From: Lunularia cruciata
Lineage: Eukaryota > Streptophyta > Marchantiopsida > Lunulariales > Lunulariaceae
Length of the DNA stretch: 64,000 bases
Direction: 5' to 3'
Assembly: GCA_948567375.1 (NCBI GenBank)
Contig: OX419756.1
Coordinates: 65,760,552 to 65,824,551, forward strand
The position numbers and the translations under genes are program-made. How positions within the stretch are numbered: position 1 is the first letter of the stretch; each line of letters starts with the position of its first letter. The notes under the pieces are model-generated. The model worked only from the letters and a program-made list of their open reading frames with translations, had not been told where the DNA came from and did no database searches. Shown in pieces: positions 10,554 to 20,519 of this stretch.

Positions 10554-10707
10554 GGCGGTTAGGCTCCTCTAACTCCAGATAGCCATCTACTCTAAGTATA
10601 TGGTATACCCTCTAATGGGCAAAGATCAAGAGGCCGGGTGCTATGGAGCCCCATCGTTAGTCGCATGTCTGCAATCTATACCATATAAAGAATGAACTAG
10701 CTATAGG

Positions 10708-11082
10708 TCAAGTACATCTAAGACATAACCACTGTCCCTGAGGAACCACCATGAGAGGAGGAGTCATACATGCCATATGCCATCCTCTCGAACAACTATC
10801 ACACACTAACATAGTAGCAGCCCCACCAGAAGAGCCACATAACATACACCTCAAGCCTGCACGTACAAGTGCCAAGCTTGGGTCCATAGTACCATCAATG
10901 TTTGGAAGGTGGCATGGCGCACAATTGCGCACATGATCCTTCCAAACAACACCATCACGTCCTTCTAACACAAGGACTCCAGATGGCAAAACCTCACACA
11001 CTCTCAAGACAGTGCGGCCTGTAGAAACATCAAGAGTTATCGGTGCTATCTGCTGTAGATATATATAGTTGCATGGATGAAA
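10708..11082 (-). pseudogene. pol: Met-1 integrase tail and C4HC3 PHD finger
   Basis: This is the C-terminal end of the Met polyprotein. A GPY/F-like stretch (YIYLQQ near its start, then LRVCEVLPSGVLVLEGRDG) leads into a textbook PHD zinc finger at the extreme C-terminus. In the 99-codon frame 11007-10708 the ligands are C54, C57, C69, C72, H77, C80, C95 and C98, with the usual TPP, P-x-G and W two residues before the last C-x2-C pair. The frame ends at a stop just after C98. PHD fingers typically bind histone H3 tails. Here one sits where chromoviruses carry a chromodomain, so target-site choice is the likely role. It is intact in this copy. Confidence 0.85.
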
Positions 11083-11726
11083 TCAACAGATCCTATAACC
11101 TCCTCCTTGAATGGTAGTATAGCGTAAAGTATCTCTATGCTGAGCAATCGCCAAGTTCTCAAAGGCCATCGGCATCACTCTCCAAAAGATCTCTGCCCAT
11201 TGAGAACATGCGCTCATCCATACATCGGGGTCATCCAAGTCCAAAACTACAGTAGCATCTCGATGAATGGCTGCAAGTAAATCTGGATCTCGTCCATAGA
11301 GTAGAAAGTATGGGGAGAGGGATGCTAAGGAGGCTTGCCGGCTGAACTGATAGCCCATGGCCAACCAAGGTAATTGGAGATCCCAATCTCCCAAGTGGCC
11401 TCTCTGCAAACCATACTATTGCAATCCTCTCTTCACCGTCTGAACCACTCTCTCTGCTAAGCCATCTGCCTTAGGGTGATCTCGGGATGTAGTAAAATGA
11501 TCAATCAAAGCCTTGTCACACAAGACCTGAAACTCCCCCAAGAACTTTGTACCTTGATCAGTCAAAACCTCAACTGGTGCACCAAAATGACTAAGGACTC
11601 GATCCAAGAATGAGTAAGTTGTCCCTTCACTAGACTTGTCAGGAAGTGCCACCAACTCAATCCACTTGGAGAAGTGCTCCACCATCACCAAAACATACCA
11701 ATGATGTCTCACAGTCAGCCAACCAT
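11083..11726 (-). pseudogene. pol: Met-1 integrase core (N-terminal zinc domain deleted)
   Basis: The frames 11712-11416 and 11409-11083 code for the DDE integrase core, with LTDQGTKF around the second Asp and GLAERVVQTVKRGL around the catalytic Glu, then the block LPWLAMGY. A TAG splits the two frames. Compared with Met-2, about 560 bp between the RNase H end and LVMVEHFSKW is missing: the join falls at plus-strand CAGTCAGCC/AACCATGCC near 11722-11730. That removes the HHCC zinc domain and the first catalytic Asp, so this integrase could not work. Confidence 0.85.
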
Positions 11727-11853
11727 GCCAACGTGCTCCGGTCTGATCCTACTGGCTGGGACATGGGTTTCTACTCAACCCATCTACATCACAGTTCACC
11801 ACTCCAGGTCTGTGAACAACCGTGAAATCATACTCCTGTAAAATCAGGGCCCA

Positions 11854-12345
11854 TCATGCAAGCTTCCCTGAAAGCTTGTCGGACTCCATCAACCACTTTA
11901 GTGGCTGATGATCAGTGATGAGAGTGAAGGGGTTACCAAACAGGTAACATCGGAAATGTGCTACTGCCCAAACTGCTGCCAAGCACTCTCCCTCATATGA
12001 ACTATACTTTGCCTCTGCTGAATTGTTGGAGCTACTAGCATAGGCCACGACAAACTCCTTCTCCTCATCATCATATTGGGTGAGCACTACTCCAAGCCCC
12101 AACATACTCCAATCAGTATGAACCTGAAATGGTCGTCCCCTAATTGGTCTCCTCAAAATAGGAGCAGATGTCAACCTCTCCTTGAGCTCTACAAAAGCTC
12201 TCTCTTGCTCATCTCCCCAACACCACTCTTGTATAAGCTTGGTCAGCTTTGTCAAGGCCTTGGCAATGGCACTAAATCCTCTAACATAGCAGCAATAGAA
12301 GTTCACCAACCCAAGGAATGCTCGCACTCTGCTCACATCCGTAGG
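11854..12345 (-). pseudogene. pol: Met-1 RNase H and RT connection
   Basis: Open for 160 codons (12336-11854). It runs from the RT thumb (RAFLGLVNFYCCYVRGF) into RNase H with VHTDWSMLGLG (first Asp), KYSSYEGECLAAVWA (Glu) and LITDHQPLKWLMES (third acidic site). This is the Ty3/gypsy RNase H layout following RT. The wording of the block (SSNNSAEAKYSSYEGECLA) differs from the OTA-type Tat elements nearby, showing that Met belongs to another lineage. Confidence 0.85.
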
Positions 12346-13031
12346 TCAAGGAATACGTGCAATAACCTCCACCTTGGTCTGCTGAACACCAAGTCCTCTA
12401 GGGTAGATAGTGTGACCCAAATACTCAACCTGCTTGTCAAAGAACCTACACTTCCCATGATGTAGTTTGAGTCCATGAGATCTCAACCTCTCAAAAACCT
12501 CCAACAATTGTCTCTCATGCTCCTCCACAGTAGTGTTATAAACCAAAATGTCATCAATATAGCACCGAGCAAAATCCAATCCAACTAGGATCCTATCCAT
12601 GACCCTTTGGAACTCAGCAAGAGTGCTCTTTAACCCAAATGGTAAGAACCACCACTGATATAACACATCCTTGCCGTGAGGATCAATAGCCCAAAATGTT
12701 GTCTTGGACTTATCCTCCTTCCTGAACGGCAACTGATGATATCCCGCTCAAAGATCCAAAGTACTAAGACCTTTGCATGCCCAATTGCATCAAAAATCTC
12801 CTCCTGTGTAGGCATGGCATACCGATCAGCCCTGGTTTGTCGGTTGATAGGACGGTAATCTCCACACATCCACCTATCTGTATAGTTGCCATGCATATCC
12901 TTCTTGGCTGGCATCACTGTAGCTGATGCATACTCTCCATGTGAAATCTCCACCAAACTAGCCTCAAAAAGGTCACTACTTTGGCTCTGAATCAATGTCC
13001 TCTCCATATCACTATATTGATAAGGACGTCA
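12346..13031 (-). pseudogene. pol: Met-1 reverse transcriptase
   Basis: The RT is spread over frames 13007-12630 and 12732-12346 with a frameshift near 12735. Visible motifs are CGDYRPINRQT (finger), FLPFGLK, and YIDDILVY at about 12561-12538, the catalytic YxDD box, then KCRFFDKQVEYLGH. In-frame TGA codons at 13029-13031 and 12748-12750 fall where related elements have Arg, and both recur at the same codons in Met-2. It would copy element RNA into cDNA; it is inactive in this copy. Confidence 0.85.
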
Positions 13032-13129
13032 GAAAACTGGTGTGTCGCTAGTCAACTCAATCTGTTTACCAGGTCCCTTCAGAGCACCCAAATCCTTCAT
13101 ACTGAAGGCAAAACAAGTAGTGTGACTCC

Positions 13130-13574
13130 TCAAGAACCTCCAAACCCTCCATCTTTCCTCTCCAGTAAGCTTGGGTCCAAGATTTGGCTCCCAAGTATCC
13201 TCTGTAACTGTAGTAGGAGTGGAAGACGTACTGATTGACTCCTACATTGGGCCCTTGGGAGCAATAGTGTCATGGTTCCGACCACTAGAGGTCCCAACCT
13301 TTGTGTGAAAAACTCCCTCCACTCTGGCTGCAAGCTCCACACGTCCTCTGGCTGCATCCCATGTGGACCAAGGATGTTATCCAAGTAGCCCACGCTCACT
13401 TGGATGAACTCCAAGTAGACCACTCTCCCTAGTAGCTACTGGATGTGTCCCAAGAATACCATGTCCACTCGGTCCATCGCTCCTAGCATGTGCCTAAATT
13501 GTCTTAATAGGCACAGGGCTCACAAGTGTCCACGTGGTGATGCCTATCAAGCGCATCCTACGCTGCTCTGCCAA
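13130..13574 (-). pseudogene. pol: Met-1 linker between methyltransferase and RT, with GHP-type repeats
   Basis: This ~130-codon stretch between methyltransferase motif X and RT carries three degenerate repeats, GILGTHP, GLLGVHP and GLLG-HP, followed by WSTWDAARGRVEL (WREFF region in the alternate frame). Met-2 keeps the same repeats (GILGTHP, GLLGVHP, GLFGLHP), so they are a family feature. No known domain is recognised. It may be a flexible spacer or protease-cleaved linker between the two enzymes. Confidence 0.5.
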
Positions 13575-14510
13575 GCCAAGGCTCACAATCCAGGTCCATA
13601 GCCTGACCTAACACCTGACGCCTGGATGCCTTAAACACTACTGGAATAGCAGTAATACCGGTGCAAAAACCCATCGTCCGCTCTCTCTCATCAGTGTTGG
13701 GCTCCACCAACTGCTAGAACTGTGAGTCCCAAACAAGTCCAAGTCCTCCCTCTCAAAAAACATGAGAACCTAGGAAACTTATGAGTGTGGGAAATGCGGC
13801 TCTAGGCTATCCAACTAGGTTCACCAATGCCATAGGTGACCTATCAGCCACTACCATTGTCTGAGACTGACGCCCAACATCCAAGATATCATCAACAAGA
13901 ATGTGGTCCAATTGCTGAATCCCATCATAAGCACGTTGTAGAACCTCTCTGGGCAAGAGGTTTGTCCACCAAAGACGAAGACAATGAGCCCGTGATCCCA
14001 CTTTGGTTGCATCTAACAATACAGCAGCTCCCATCCAAGAATGGACCTGATGTGTACTTGCCACCACTCTGGTGCAAGAATCACCCATCAAAGGAACGTT
14101 CTCCAAAAGGTAAGTTGGAGAAACAGACTGATGAACCTAGAGATGTCATAATATCCGTAACATCTCCCAAACCACACTAGAACAAGGATCCTGAAGACCC
14201 AAACCGCGGCCTGCACGTGTATGTCCCTGACATGGCCATCCAGAAATCACCAAGTGAATAGGCCCATGTCTCGCTAGGTCATGAGCTCCCAGTAAGGAAA
14301 TGTCTCTTGGTAGGGCCTTCTGGTAACCTCTGATTGCTGACATTGGTAATAACTCCGGATACCGATAGGCCAAGTGTGCCACATGATCTATAGAGACTCA
14401 TCTAGCAATCTCATCTCTCTCTACATACAAGTACCTCTGTACTTGTATACCTGCCTGTAACAATGTAGCTAGTCCAGTGCTGATCCCACCAAACAACTCC
14501 AATAGGCATA
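13575..14510 (-). pseudogene. Met-1 C5 cytosine DNA methyltransferase domain
   Basis: Motifs appear in canonical order. Motif I is LLELFGGISTGL at about 14505-14470 (AdoMet binding). A motif II-like acidic YVERDE follows. GPIHLVISGWPCQGH has the catalytic Cys of motif IV at about 14232-14230. Motif VI is YLLENVP at about 14103. A motif VIII-like block is GSRAHCLRLWW; motif IX-like is DERERTMGF near 13680; motif X-like is RRQVLGQAMDL near 13600. The PCQ and ENV residues used in catalysis are present. The order I to X is unlike plant DRM enzymes, whose motifs are permuted, and the motif VIII wording resembles DNMT3. Three stops lie between motifs I and VI, and a TGA at 13753-13755 before motif IX is shared with Met-2. 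The domain lies between protease and RT in one reading direction. Confidence 0.85.
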
Positions 14511-15560
14511 TCCCCTCTACGGGATACTGCCAAGCAATGAGTGTGGTATCCAGAGGTGTCAAAGCAATCGCCTTTGGAGGCTCATCCTCACACTCATCTC
14601 CTGATGGTATGAAGGCTCCACTCCAAGCCTGTTGCACCAACTGATCTGCATGATGTTGCAATGCCTCCTCTGAACTCCACAATGGAACATCCAAGGTGGA
14701 TGGAACAATCCCACTTGTATTCCAAAGCCGAGTGATCTCCTTTGGTACTGGAGTATCCTCCGCATGGGCGTTCCCCTCCAACAAGTCACCAGGCCAAGTA
14801 ACAACACCACTGAAAGCTAGAATTGATGCTGCCATGGTTGCGGATTGTAGTGAGCCAAGACTGCCACTACTGAAGTGTATTGGTAGGCGACATACCCGTC
14901 CCTCACTAGACTGCCAACCAGGTCTATAAGAGGCTATCTCCTCCCAATAGTCAATGCTGAAACCCATGGGTATAACACTACTCCCCCAACTAGCACATCA
15001 TATGACTCAGCTATCGTCGCAATAGCCTGAGCTCTCACCACCGAGTTATTAGTCGGATGACCAGGCTGAACCTGGACAACAAGCTCTCCACGTGTGATGT
15101 ACTCTGTCAAACCACCACCTAGAGATGTCTGGATCTGAAATGGACACCTCTCCACATCGGTCTTCCGTAACTCCAGACTAACAATTGCAGCCTTCCCCAA
15201 CATAAGGGGCTGCGCACCAGAGTCTAACAAGACTCTCTGTGGTGTATAGACCTTCCCTGAAGGTCCCACCAAACAAAAAATCCCCCTCTAGTTATCCAAT
15301 AGGACAACACCAGGTGTAAACCGTGCTCTCTCAAAGGCCGGTCTAGCTGGCAACTCCTCTAGTCTAGCCGTTGCTGCCTGCCATAAACCACTAGTCGCTG
15401 AACGGATCCCATGCTCCTCAACCAAGTAAGCTCCACTATCAACCACCTCTGCTCTAGTAGTAGGAACCGCACCATCCTTACTCTCACACAACGTGGCAGC
15501 CAACCGGAACACTAGGGCTAGGTCAACTCCCAATGTAAACATGTCACTGGCTGAAAACAA
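14511..15560 (-). pseudogene. pol: Met-1 aspartic protease and spacer to the methyltransferase
   Basis: A retropepsin-type protease has its catalytic triplet in LLDSGAQPLMLG (Asp at about 15224) and a C-terminal YDVLVGGVVLYP strand. These sit on two frames, 15560-15288 and 15272-14934, split by a TAG near 15290. An acidic ~140-residue spacer (14967 to about 14510) then leads straight into methyltransferase motif I. The enzyme would cut the Gag-Pol polyprotein. Its place directly before the methyltransferase suggests the latter is released by, or stays joined to, protease-processed Pol. Confidence 0.8.
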
Positions 15561-15736
15561 AGGACGCGCATAATCAGTTGAGCCGCCCCCAACATCATGC
15601 TAGAATCAGTCTTTGTAGTAGCAAGTGGCTGACTAGCAAGTAGTCCATCATGTACTCCATCACCACCTACCACACCTGCACTGGGACGTCTAGGAACCAT
15701 GGATGTTGTCTGCAATGCCTCAGATAGTGTGAAAGA

Positions 15737-16742
15737 CTAGGAAAGTCTGACCTGTCTCCCAACCACTCCTCTTTGTGGGTCCAACTCCATTGATGCCCCT
15801 CTATGCTCTGGAGCACGTACTGCACTCCTAGTAACTGCTGCAGATGCATCCACCTGTGTTGCTCCGCACATGAAGTCCAAAGCATCTCTATCACCAACAT
15901 ATGAGGTGGAAGCCTCAACACCTGAATCTGATCTCCTCTGAGCAATAGCCATACTAGCCAATCTCTGCTCTAACTGCTCAATCCGAGTAGCCATAGCTGT
16001 GTCAGAAGTTAGGGCAGGTACTGCACCCCTACTAGGTGTAGATCCTCTACCACCACCTCTACCACCTTGTCCTCCATGAATTGGAGCTCCTCTACTACTA
16101 GCCATAGCAGCCCTACCACTTCGTAACTCCGGGTGTAGGTCAAAACACCAGTCACTAGTGTAACCAAATCTGTGGCAATGCTTACACTGCCTCTGTGCTG
16201 GCTGTGATGCACCAAAGGTATCAGGTCCGCTGCCCTGAGTACACTCTCTCCTATGGTGAGGTCCACCACAAGTCCAACAAGCAACATCACCACTCATTGG
16301 CTGCTGCTGACTCAAAAATGAGGGTAAGGGTCTAACTCCACTAGGCCCTCCACTCGCTCCATAGGATCTAATCTGTCCATCCTGTCCTCAAAAACCAACT
16401 GGGCATAGTGTACTCTGCTGCACTCTAGAAGAAGTCACAACCGTGGATGACGTCTCCCTACCAAATCCAGATGTCACCACCCTCTCCTCCACCATGTTGA
16501 GCTCAATACGCTCAGCCAAACCAAAGACCACTGCCAAAGTAGGCAAAGTAGCATGTAACAATGTAGCATCATGAACTCTATGTCGCAACTCCCTGTCCAG
16601 TATCCCATACCAAAACTGGACTGCCTGGGCCTCAATAACTCCTTGAGTGAAACTGATCAGCCGCCTCAGGCAAGTGTATGCCACGCGTAGGCTCTCTCCA
16701 GCCTTCTGCTAGAACTCCTGCAAGCTCCTCAACTTGTCAATC
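15737..16742 (-). pseudogene. gag: Met-1 gag, C-terminal part with two zinc knuckles
   Basis: The frame 16684-16388 encodes a gag capsid-like helix-rich stretch (LRRLISFTQGVIEAQAVQFW). The frame 16315-15737 encodes a nucleocapsid with two CCHC-type knuckles: CWTCGGPHHRREC at about 16279-16241 and CKHCHRFGYTSDWC at about 16186-16145, the second with Tyr for His. A Gly/Arg-rich linker (GGQGGRGGGRG) and a short coiled coil (RIEQLEQRL) follow. It would bind and package element RNA. A Tat solo LTR at 16743 separates it from the N-terminal half. Confidence 0.8.
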
Positions 16743-17434
16743 TGTGAGCCGGCCTGTCTCTCACTCAGGATGAACCTCTGATGGCTATTATGGTAGCGCA
16801 CCATGGACTTAGAAGGCAAAGAACCCGAACTCCATCATACTCCTCCAAGGCTAACACTCCAAGACTCAAGACAATGCTCACTAGAGAACTCAATGAGAGA
16901 GAGATAGTTGCAAATGAAAGGATGATGAGTACCTCCTCACCCCTTGTTTATATACTTGTAAAATAGTTACGTACCAAAGTTACTTATTACCGTAGTAGCT
17001 CAAGTTACTAGACTAAAAGTCAAATAAAGTCAAAAAGTAGAAAGGAATATCCATTCACATGGGCATATTCCCCTAAGCATGTGGTCTTATCTTGACCCAA
17101 CCGCTAAGTCAAGGATTCCTTCACATGGGCTATCCTTGGACTAAAGAAGAATCCAAAACAAAAAGGCTTGCGGGCCCAAGAGTTCTCAACTCTTCCCTCA
17201 AAGCCAAACACCTAGGAATAATACCAAGTCAACACAGTAAAATCCAAAATAGTGGTGCTCATCTTTTCTACTTCCTATAAAGTAAGGTCCCCTCTATCTT
17301 AGCTATGACTAACTTTAGCTAACCATGACTAATATAGAACCATCCTTTATCTCTATATAAATAATATCTCTTAAGTACTTGTAATACCAAGCTAAATATC
17401 ACAATATCACACACATGCACAAATGGGTGTTACA
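16743..17434 (-). mobile_element. Solo LTR of the Tat family inside Met-1 gag
   Basis: This ~690 bp block begins TGTGAGCCGGCC and ends GGGTGTTACA on the plus strand, matching the intact Tat LTRs end to end, with no internal Tat sequence attached. It interrupts Met gag exactly where the Met-3 copy reads straight through (GTGCGGACTGACAAG). Flanks CAATC and GTCCG agree with a duplication of the site only if a short slip or mutation is allowed. It arose by recombination between the LTRs of a Tat element inserted after Met-1. Confidence 0.85.
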
Positions 17435-18102
17435 GTCCGCACTCCTTGGTAGTCCTGCCTCAAACATAGGAAGAACTCCACCATGGGGTTAAACCCTGGT
17501 ACCACACCACCTCCTGCAGCAGTACCTCCACTTGTAGTAGCACTATTTCCAGCTAGTGCACCTCCACTAGTTCCACCCACACTACTTGAGCTAGAACTTG
17601 TAGGTACAGCCGATCTACTCTTGGCCACCGAGCCTGAAGTGATGGAGACATAGTGTGGAAACCAATACTGTCTCCATAACTCAATCTCCTCCAAACGAGC
17701 TCTCTTGAACTCATGGTAGTCATCCATTGGTGGACCCTCCAAGTGCTGAAACAACCCCTTCCATGCCATGAAAGGTGTGAACAAAGTCGGGTTCCGCATC
17801 TACTGCAGATCACACCAACTGTCAAACTCTTGGATGAAGTCATCCAACTCAATGGTACCCACTGTACTAGAGTAACGCCTAGGGCCTTTGGAGGCCCCAT
17901 AAATCTCGTCCATGTCCCACAACAACGGTGCGGACGCACCAAGTGCACTCTCAACTGAATCGGCTCATGTGTCAAACTCCAACTCAGAGTCAATCTCCTC
18001 CCTCACTGGGACCTAAGATATAGGCTGATACCGAGCACCACTCCGAGTAAACCCACTGCGTACTGCAGGGCTAACTCTTCTAGAATCTCTAAAGAACTCC
18101 AT
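17435..18102 (-). pseudogene. gag: Met-1 gag, N-terminal part
   Basis: The chosen start is the ATG at 18102 (MEFFRDSRR), because Met-3 has the same start (MEFFGDSKG at 49522). After stops the frame carries DMDEIYGASKGPR, TIELDDFIQEFDSWCDLQ and, from 17799, FTPFMAWKGLFQHLEGPP. A Ser/Gly-rich linker (TSSSSSSVGGTSGG) follows up to the solo LTR. An in-frame TAG at 17800-17802, apparently from CAG, is also present in Met-3 at the same codon. This is the capsid-type part of Gag. Confidence 0.75.
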
Positions 18103-19458
18103 CGTGACAAAGTAACCGCAACAACAAACCCAAGCCACCAACTGCAACCGCAAGTGCCCAACCAAGTGCCAACACCACCACGTGCCAACACCACCAAGTG
18201 CCAATACCAACTAAGCACCACCCACTAATGTAACTCTAACCGAGATAACTACACTAGGGGAAAGGGCAACCTGTAACCTACCATCATAACACGCACTCTC
18301 ATGGTCTGCAAGTCATCACTTCCTACCTCACCGAAGAGAAACAAAGGTAGTCTGATTGGTCATCACTCCAACCTCACCACCGAGAGCACACCAGAGCACT
18401 AACGCTCAAAAGTCAAGGCACCTCACACAAACGTGGTGCACAAACAGGAAGTAGAGAATGGAGGGGGTCCAATCATAAGAAATCTAAACAAAAACCCTCC
18501 ATCTCATAACACAACACGGGACAGACTCTGCCACCATTTGACATTTGACATAAGAGAAGTTAGTATCTAAGTCCTAAGCTACCAAGATCACCAAGAATGG
18601 GATCAAATTGCCTCTCCTAGCCAAAGCTACATGTGTATAGATAACAATGGCACAGTCATTATGACAACAAGTGAGGGTGGACCAGTTGGCTAGGGCACCA
18701 GTCTAGGAACAAGAGATCTAGGGGTCAAACCTTATTGCACACAATCTAGCAGGAAAGGCAGATTTTGCTAACCAATGACCAAGATCTACTCTAAACTAGC
18801 TAGCCTCACGCCAGTAAGTTGGCTTGCTGGCCCTTCTAGGCCTTTGTAGCCTCTCATAGCCCACAGCCCTATGCCTCAAAGCCTCTAAATGCCAAATGAG
18901 GCCTTTCTTGTTGCCACTTTGAACCTCCTCCAAAATTGGTGAAACTTCTCCAAATCTGCAAAACTCCTCCAAATCTGGCCAAACAGCAAAAACTCCTCCA
19001 ATTCTGGCCAAAATCTGACATAAATCCCAACCAAAATCTGATGTAAAATCTGACGTAAACCCTAAAGATGGCTGTCCGCCAAATCCCCCGCTAACTTTCT
19101 ACTCAAGCCAAATTGACAAAACGGGTTTTTCCAAATCACAATTTCATGAGAAGAGCTTCCTAACTCCACCTTCAATTTGACTTTCTGAGCCCAACTCGTA
19201 GCAAATTGGTCATGCCTTCACCTCTTGAGCTCAAAATCACAACACTGCTCAAAATTTGCTCCTTCTTTGCTCAAAATTTGGCCAGCGCTTCCGCACACCG
19301 TTCGCCTAACTGCCAAATCTACATCAATTGATTGAGCTTCTACACACTAGGAAAACACAGAACTTGAATCGAGCTACCAACGATCCACCGAGCTTGGAGA
19401 TACCACCAACACTCACAATTCCTGCACTCAATTTCCCCCTAACTTCACTTCTTTGATG
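18103..19458 (-). other. Met-1 5' leader with primer-site-like sequence and minisatellite
   Basis: Noncoding leader of ~1.35 kb. At 18519-18536 the minus strand reads TGGTGGCAGAGTCTGTCC, resembling the initiator-Met primer site TGGTATCAGAGC with two changes in the first twelve bases. Between 18139 and 18213 lie short tandem repeats of a TTGGCACTTGGTGGTG-like unit, also seen before gag in Met-3. The primer-site-like sequence is ~900 bp from the terminal repeat R2, too far for a standard LTR element, so either the 5' LTR is longer than its 3' partner or the region is rearranged. Confidence 0.5.
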
Positions 19459-19897
19459 TAATCAGATTGCTTACCACTCTCAACTCAACTCAACTCAGAT
19501 CAGTACTTGATCTGTCACTCTATAAAGTGTCAACACTCGGCACTGATTACAGTCAAGCTACACCCACTCAAGCATAGAGAATCTAGGTGACGCTTGCCGG
19601 CCTCTGTCCACCATAGCCAGGAACTCAAAGGCTCAACATTAGGGAAGTGAGCTCTCTAGAGCTCACTTTGAAACTATACCCCTTGGACTCAAGCTAGCAC
19701 TGAAACCCTAACGGTCCCATTGACGGCACACTCGACGGTGCAAAGTGACGGTGGGCCCCACCATGAAGTCAGTACCCCAAACATGAAATCTAATTGTCAG
19801 AAAGTAGTTGCTGAGAAACTGCTGAAATAACTCTAACTACTATCACTGGAACTCTAGTGTCCAAGCATCTAGATGCGGCACTACAAATGGCGTGATA
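19459..19897 (-). repeat. Met-1 5' terminal repeat (R2 part only)
   Basis: This matches R2 of the 3' LTR (9984-10431) from AATCAGATTGC to GGCACTACAAATGGCGTGA. The R1 part that should adjoin its sense 3' side is absent: the sequence passes from GATTACA into unrelated leader. The element therefore starts with R2 and ends with R1, as discussed in the findings. Confidence 0.7.
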
Positions 19898-20484
19898 AAG
19901 GCTAACACTCCAAGACTCGAGACATTGCTCACTAGAGAACTCAATGAGAGAGATAGTTGCAAATGAAAGGATGATGAGTACCTCCTCACCCCTTGTTTAT
20001 ATACTTATGAAATAGTTACGTACCAAAGTTACTAATTACCGCAGTAGCTCAAGTTACTAGACTAAACGTCAAGTAAAGTCAAAAAGTAGAAAGGAATATC
20101 CATTCACATGGGCATATTCCCCTAAGCATGTGGTCTTATCTTGACCCAACCACTAAGTCAAGGATTCCTTTCACATGGGCTATCCTTGAACTAAAGAAGA
20201 ATCCAAAACAAAAAGGCTTGCGGGCCCAAGAGTTCTCAACTCTTTGCTCAAAGCCAAACACATAGGAATAATACCAAGTCAACACACTAGAATCCCAAAT
20301 AGTGGTGCTCATCTTTTCTACTTCCTCTAAAGTAAGGTCCCTTCTATCTTAGCTATGACTAACTTTAGCTAACCATGACTAATATAGAACCATCCTTTAT
20401 CTCTATATAAATAATATCTCTTAAGTACTTGTAATACCAAGCTAAATATCACAATACCACATACATGCACAAATGGGTGTTACA
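19898..20484 (-). repeat. Tat-1 3' LTR, inner fragment
   Basis: This completes the LTR begun at 9769-9876. It ends GGGTGTTACA at 20484, directly followed by the polypurine-like sequence of the Tat internal region (minus-strand GTCCGGGGTAAA). It contains TATA-like boxes in the sense direction (TTTATATAG and TATATAAAC), as in the other copies. Confidence 0.85.
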
Positions 20485-20519
20485 TTTACCCCGGACTAAG
20501 TTTTCACTTTGTCCTCAAA

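Larger units (their letters stand above)
9877..19897 (-). mobile_element. Met-1: Ty3/gypsy element encoding a DNA methyltransferase and PHD finger
   Basis: A nearly full-length minus-strand element of ~10.0 kb. Going leftwards, sense order is: partial 5' terminal repeat 19459-19897, leader with primer-site-like sequence at 18519-18536, gag (interrupted by a Tat solo LTR), protease, C5 methyltransferase, RT, RNase H, integrase, PHD finger, polypurine tract near 10540-10553, and terminal repeat 9877-10431. The ends are TGTCGTGCG (plus, left) and CGTGATA (right). Flanks CAAGG and (A)AAGG fit a 5-bp duplication with one change. Multiple stops and a ~560 bp deletion before the integrase core make it defective. 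Confidence 0.85.

Noticed and set aside
10878-11007. H-x-C residues before the PHD finger (DHVRNCAPCH) as an extra zinc finger
   Set aside because: The spacing fits no known zinc motif and the segment reads as the integrase C-terminal domain leading into the PHD finger.
13575-14510. Methyltransferase as a captured host gene fragment inserted once
   Set aside because: The domain is at the same place and orientation in two independent Met insertions, continuous with protease and RT and without introns or target duplications around it.
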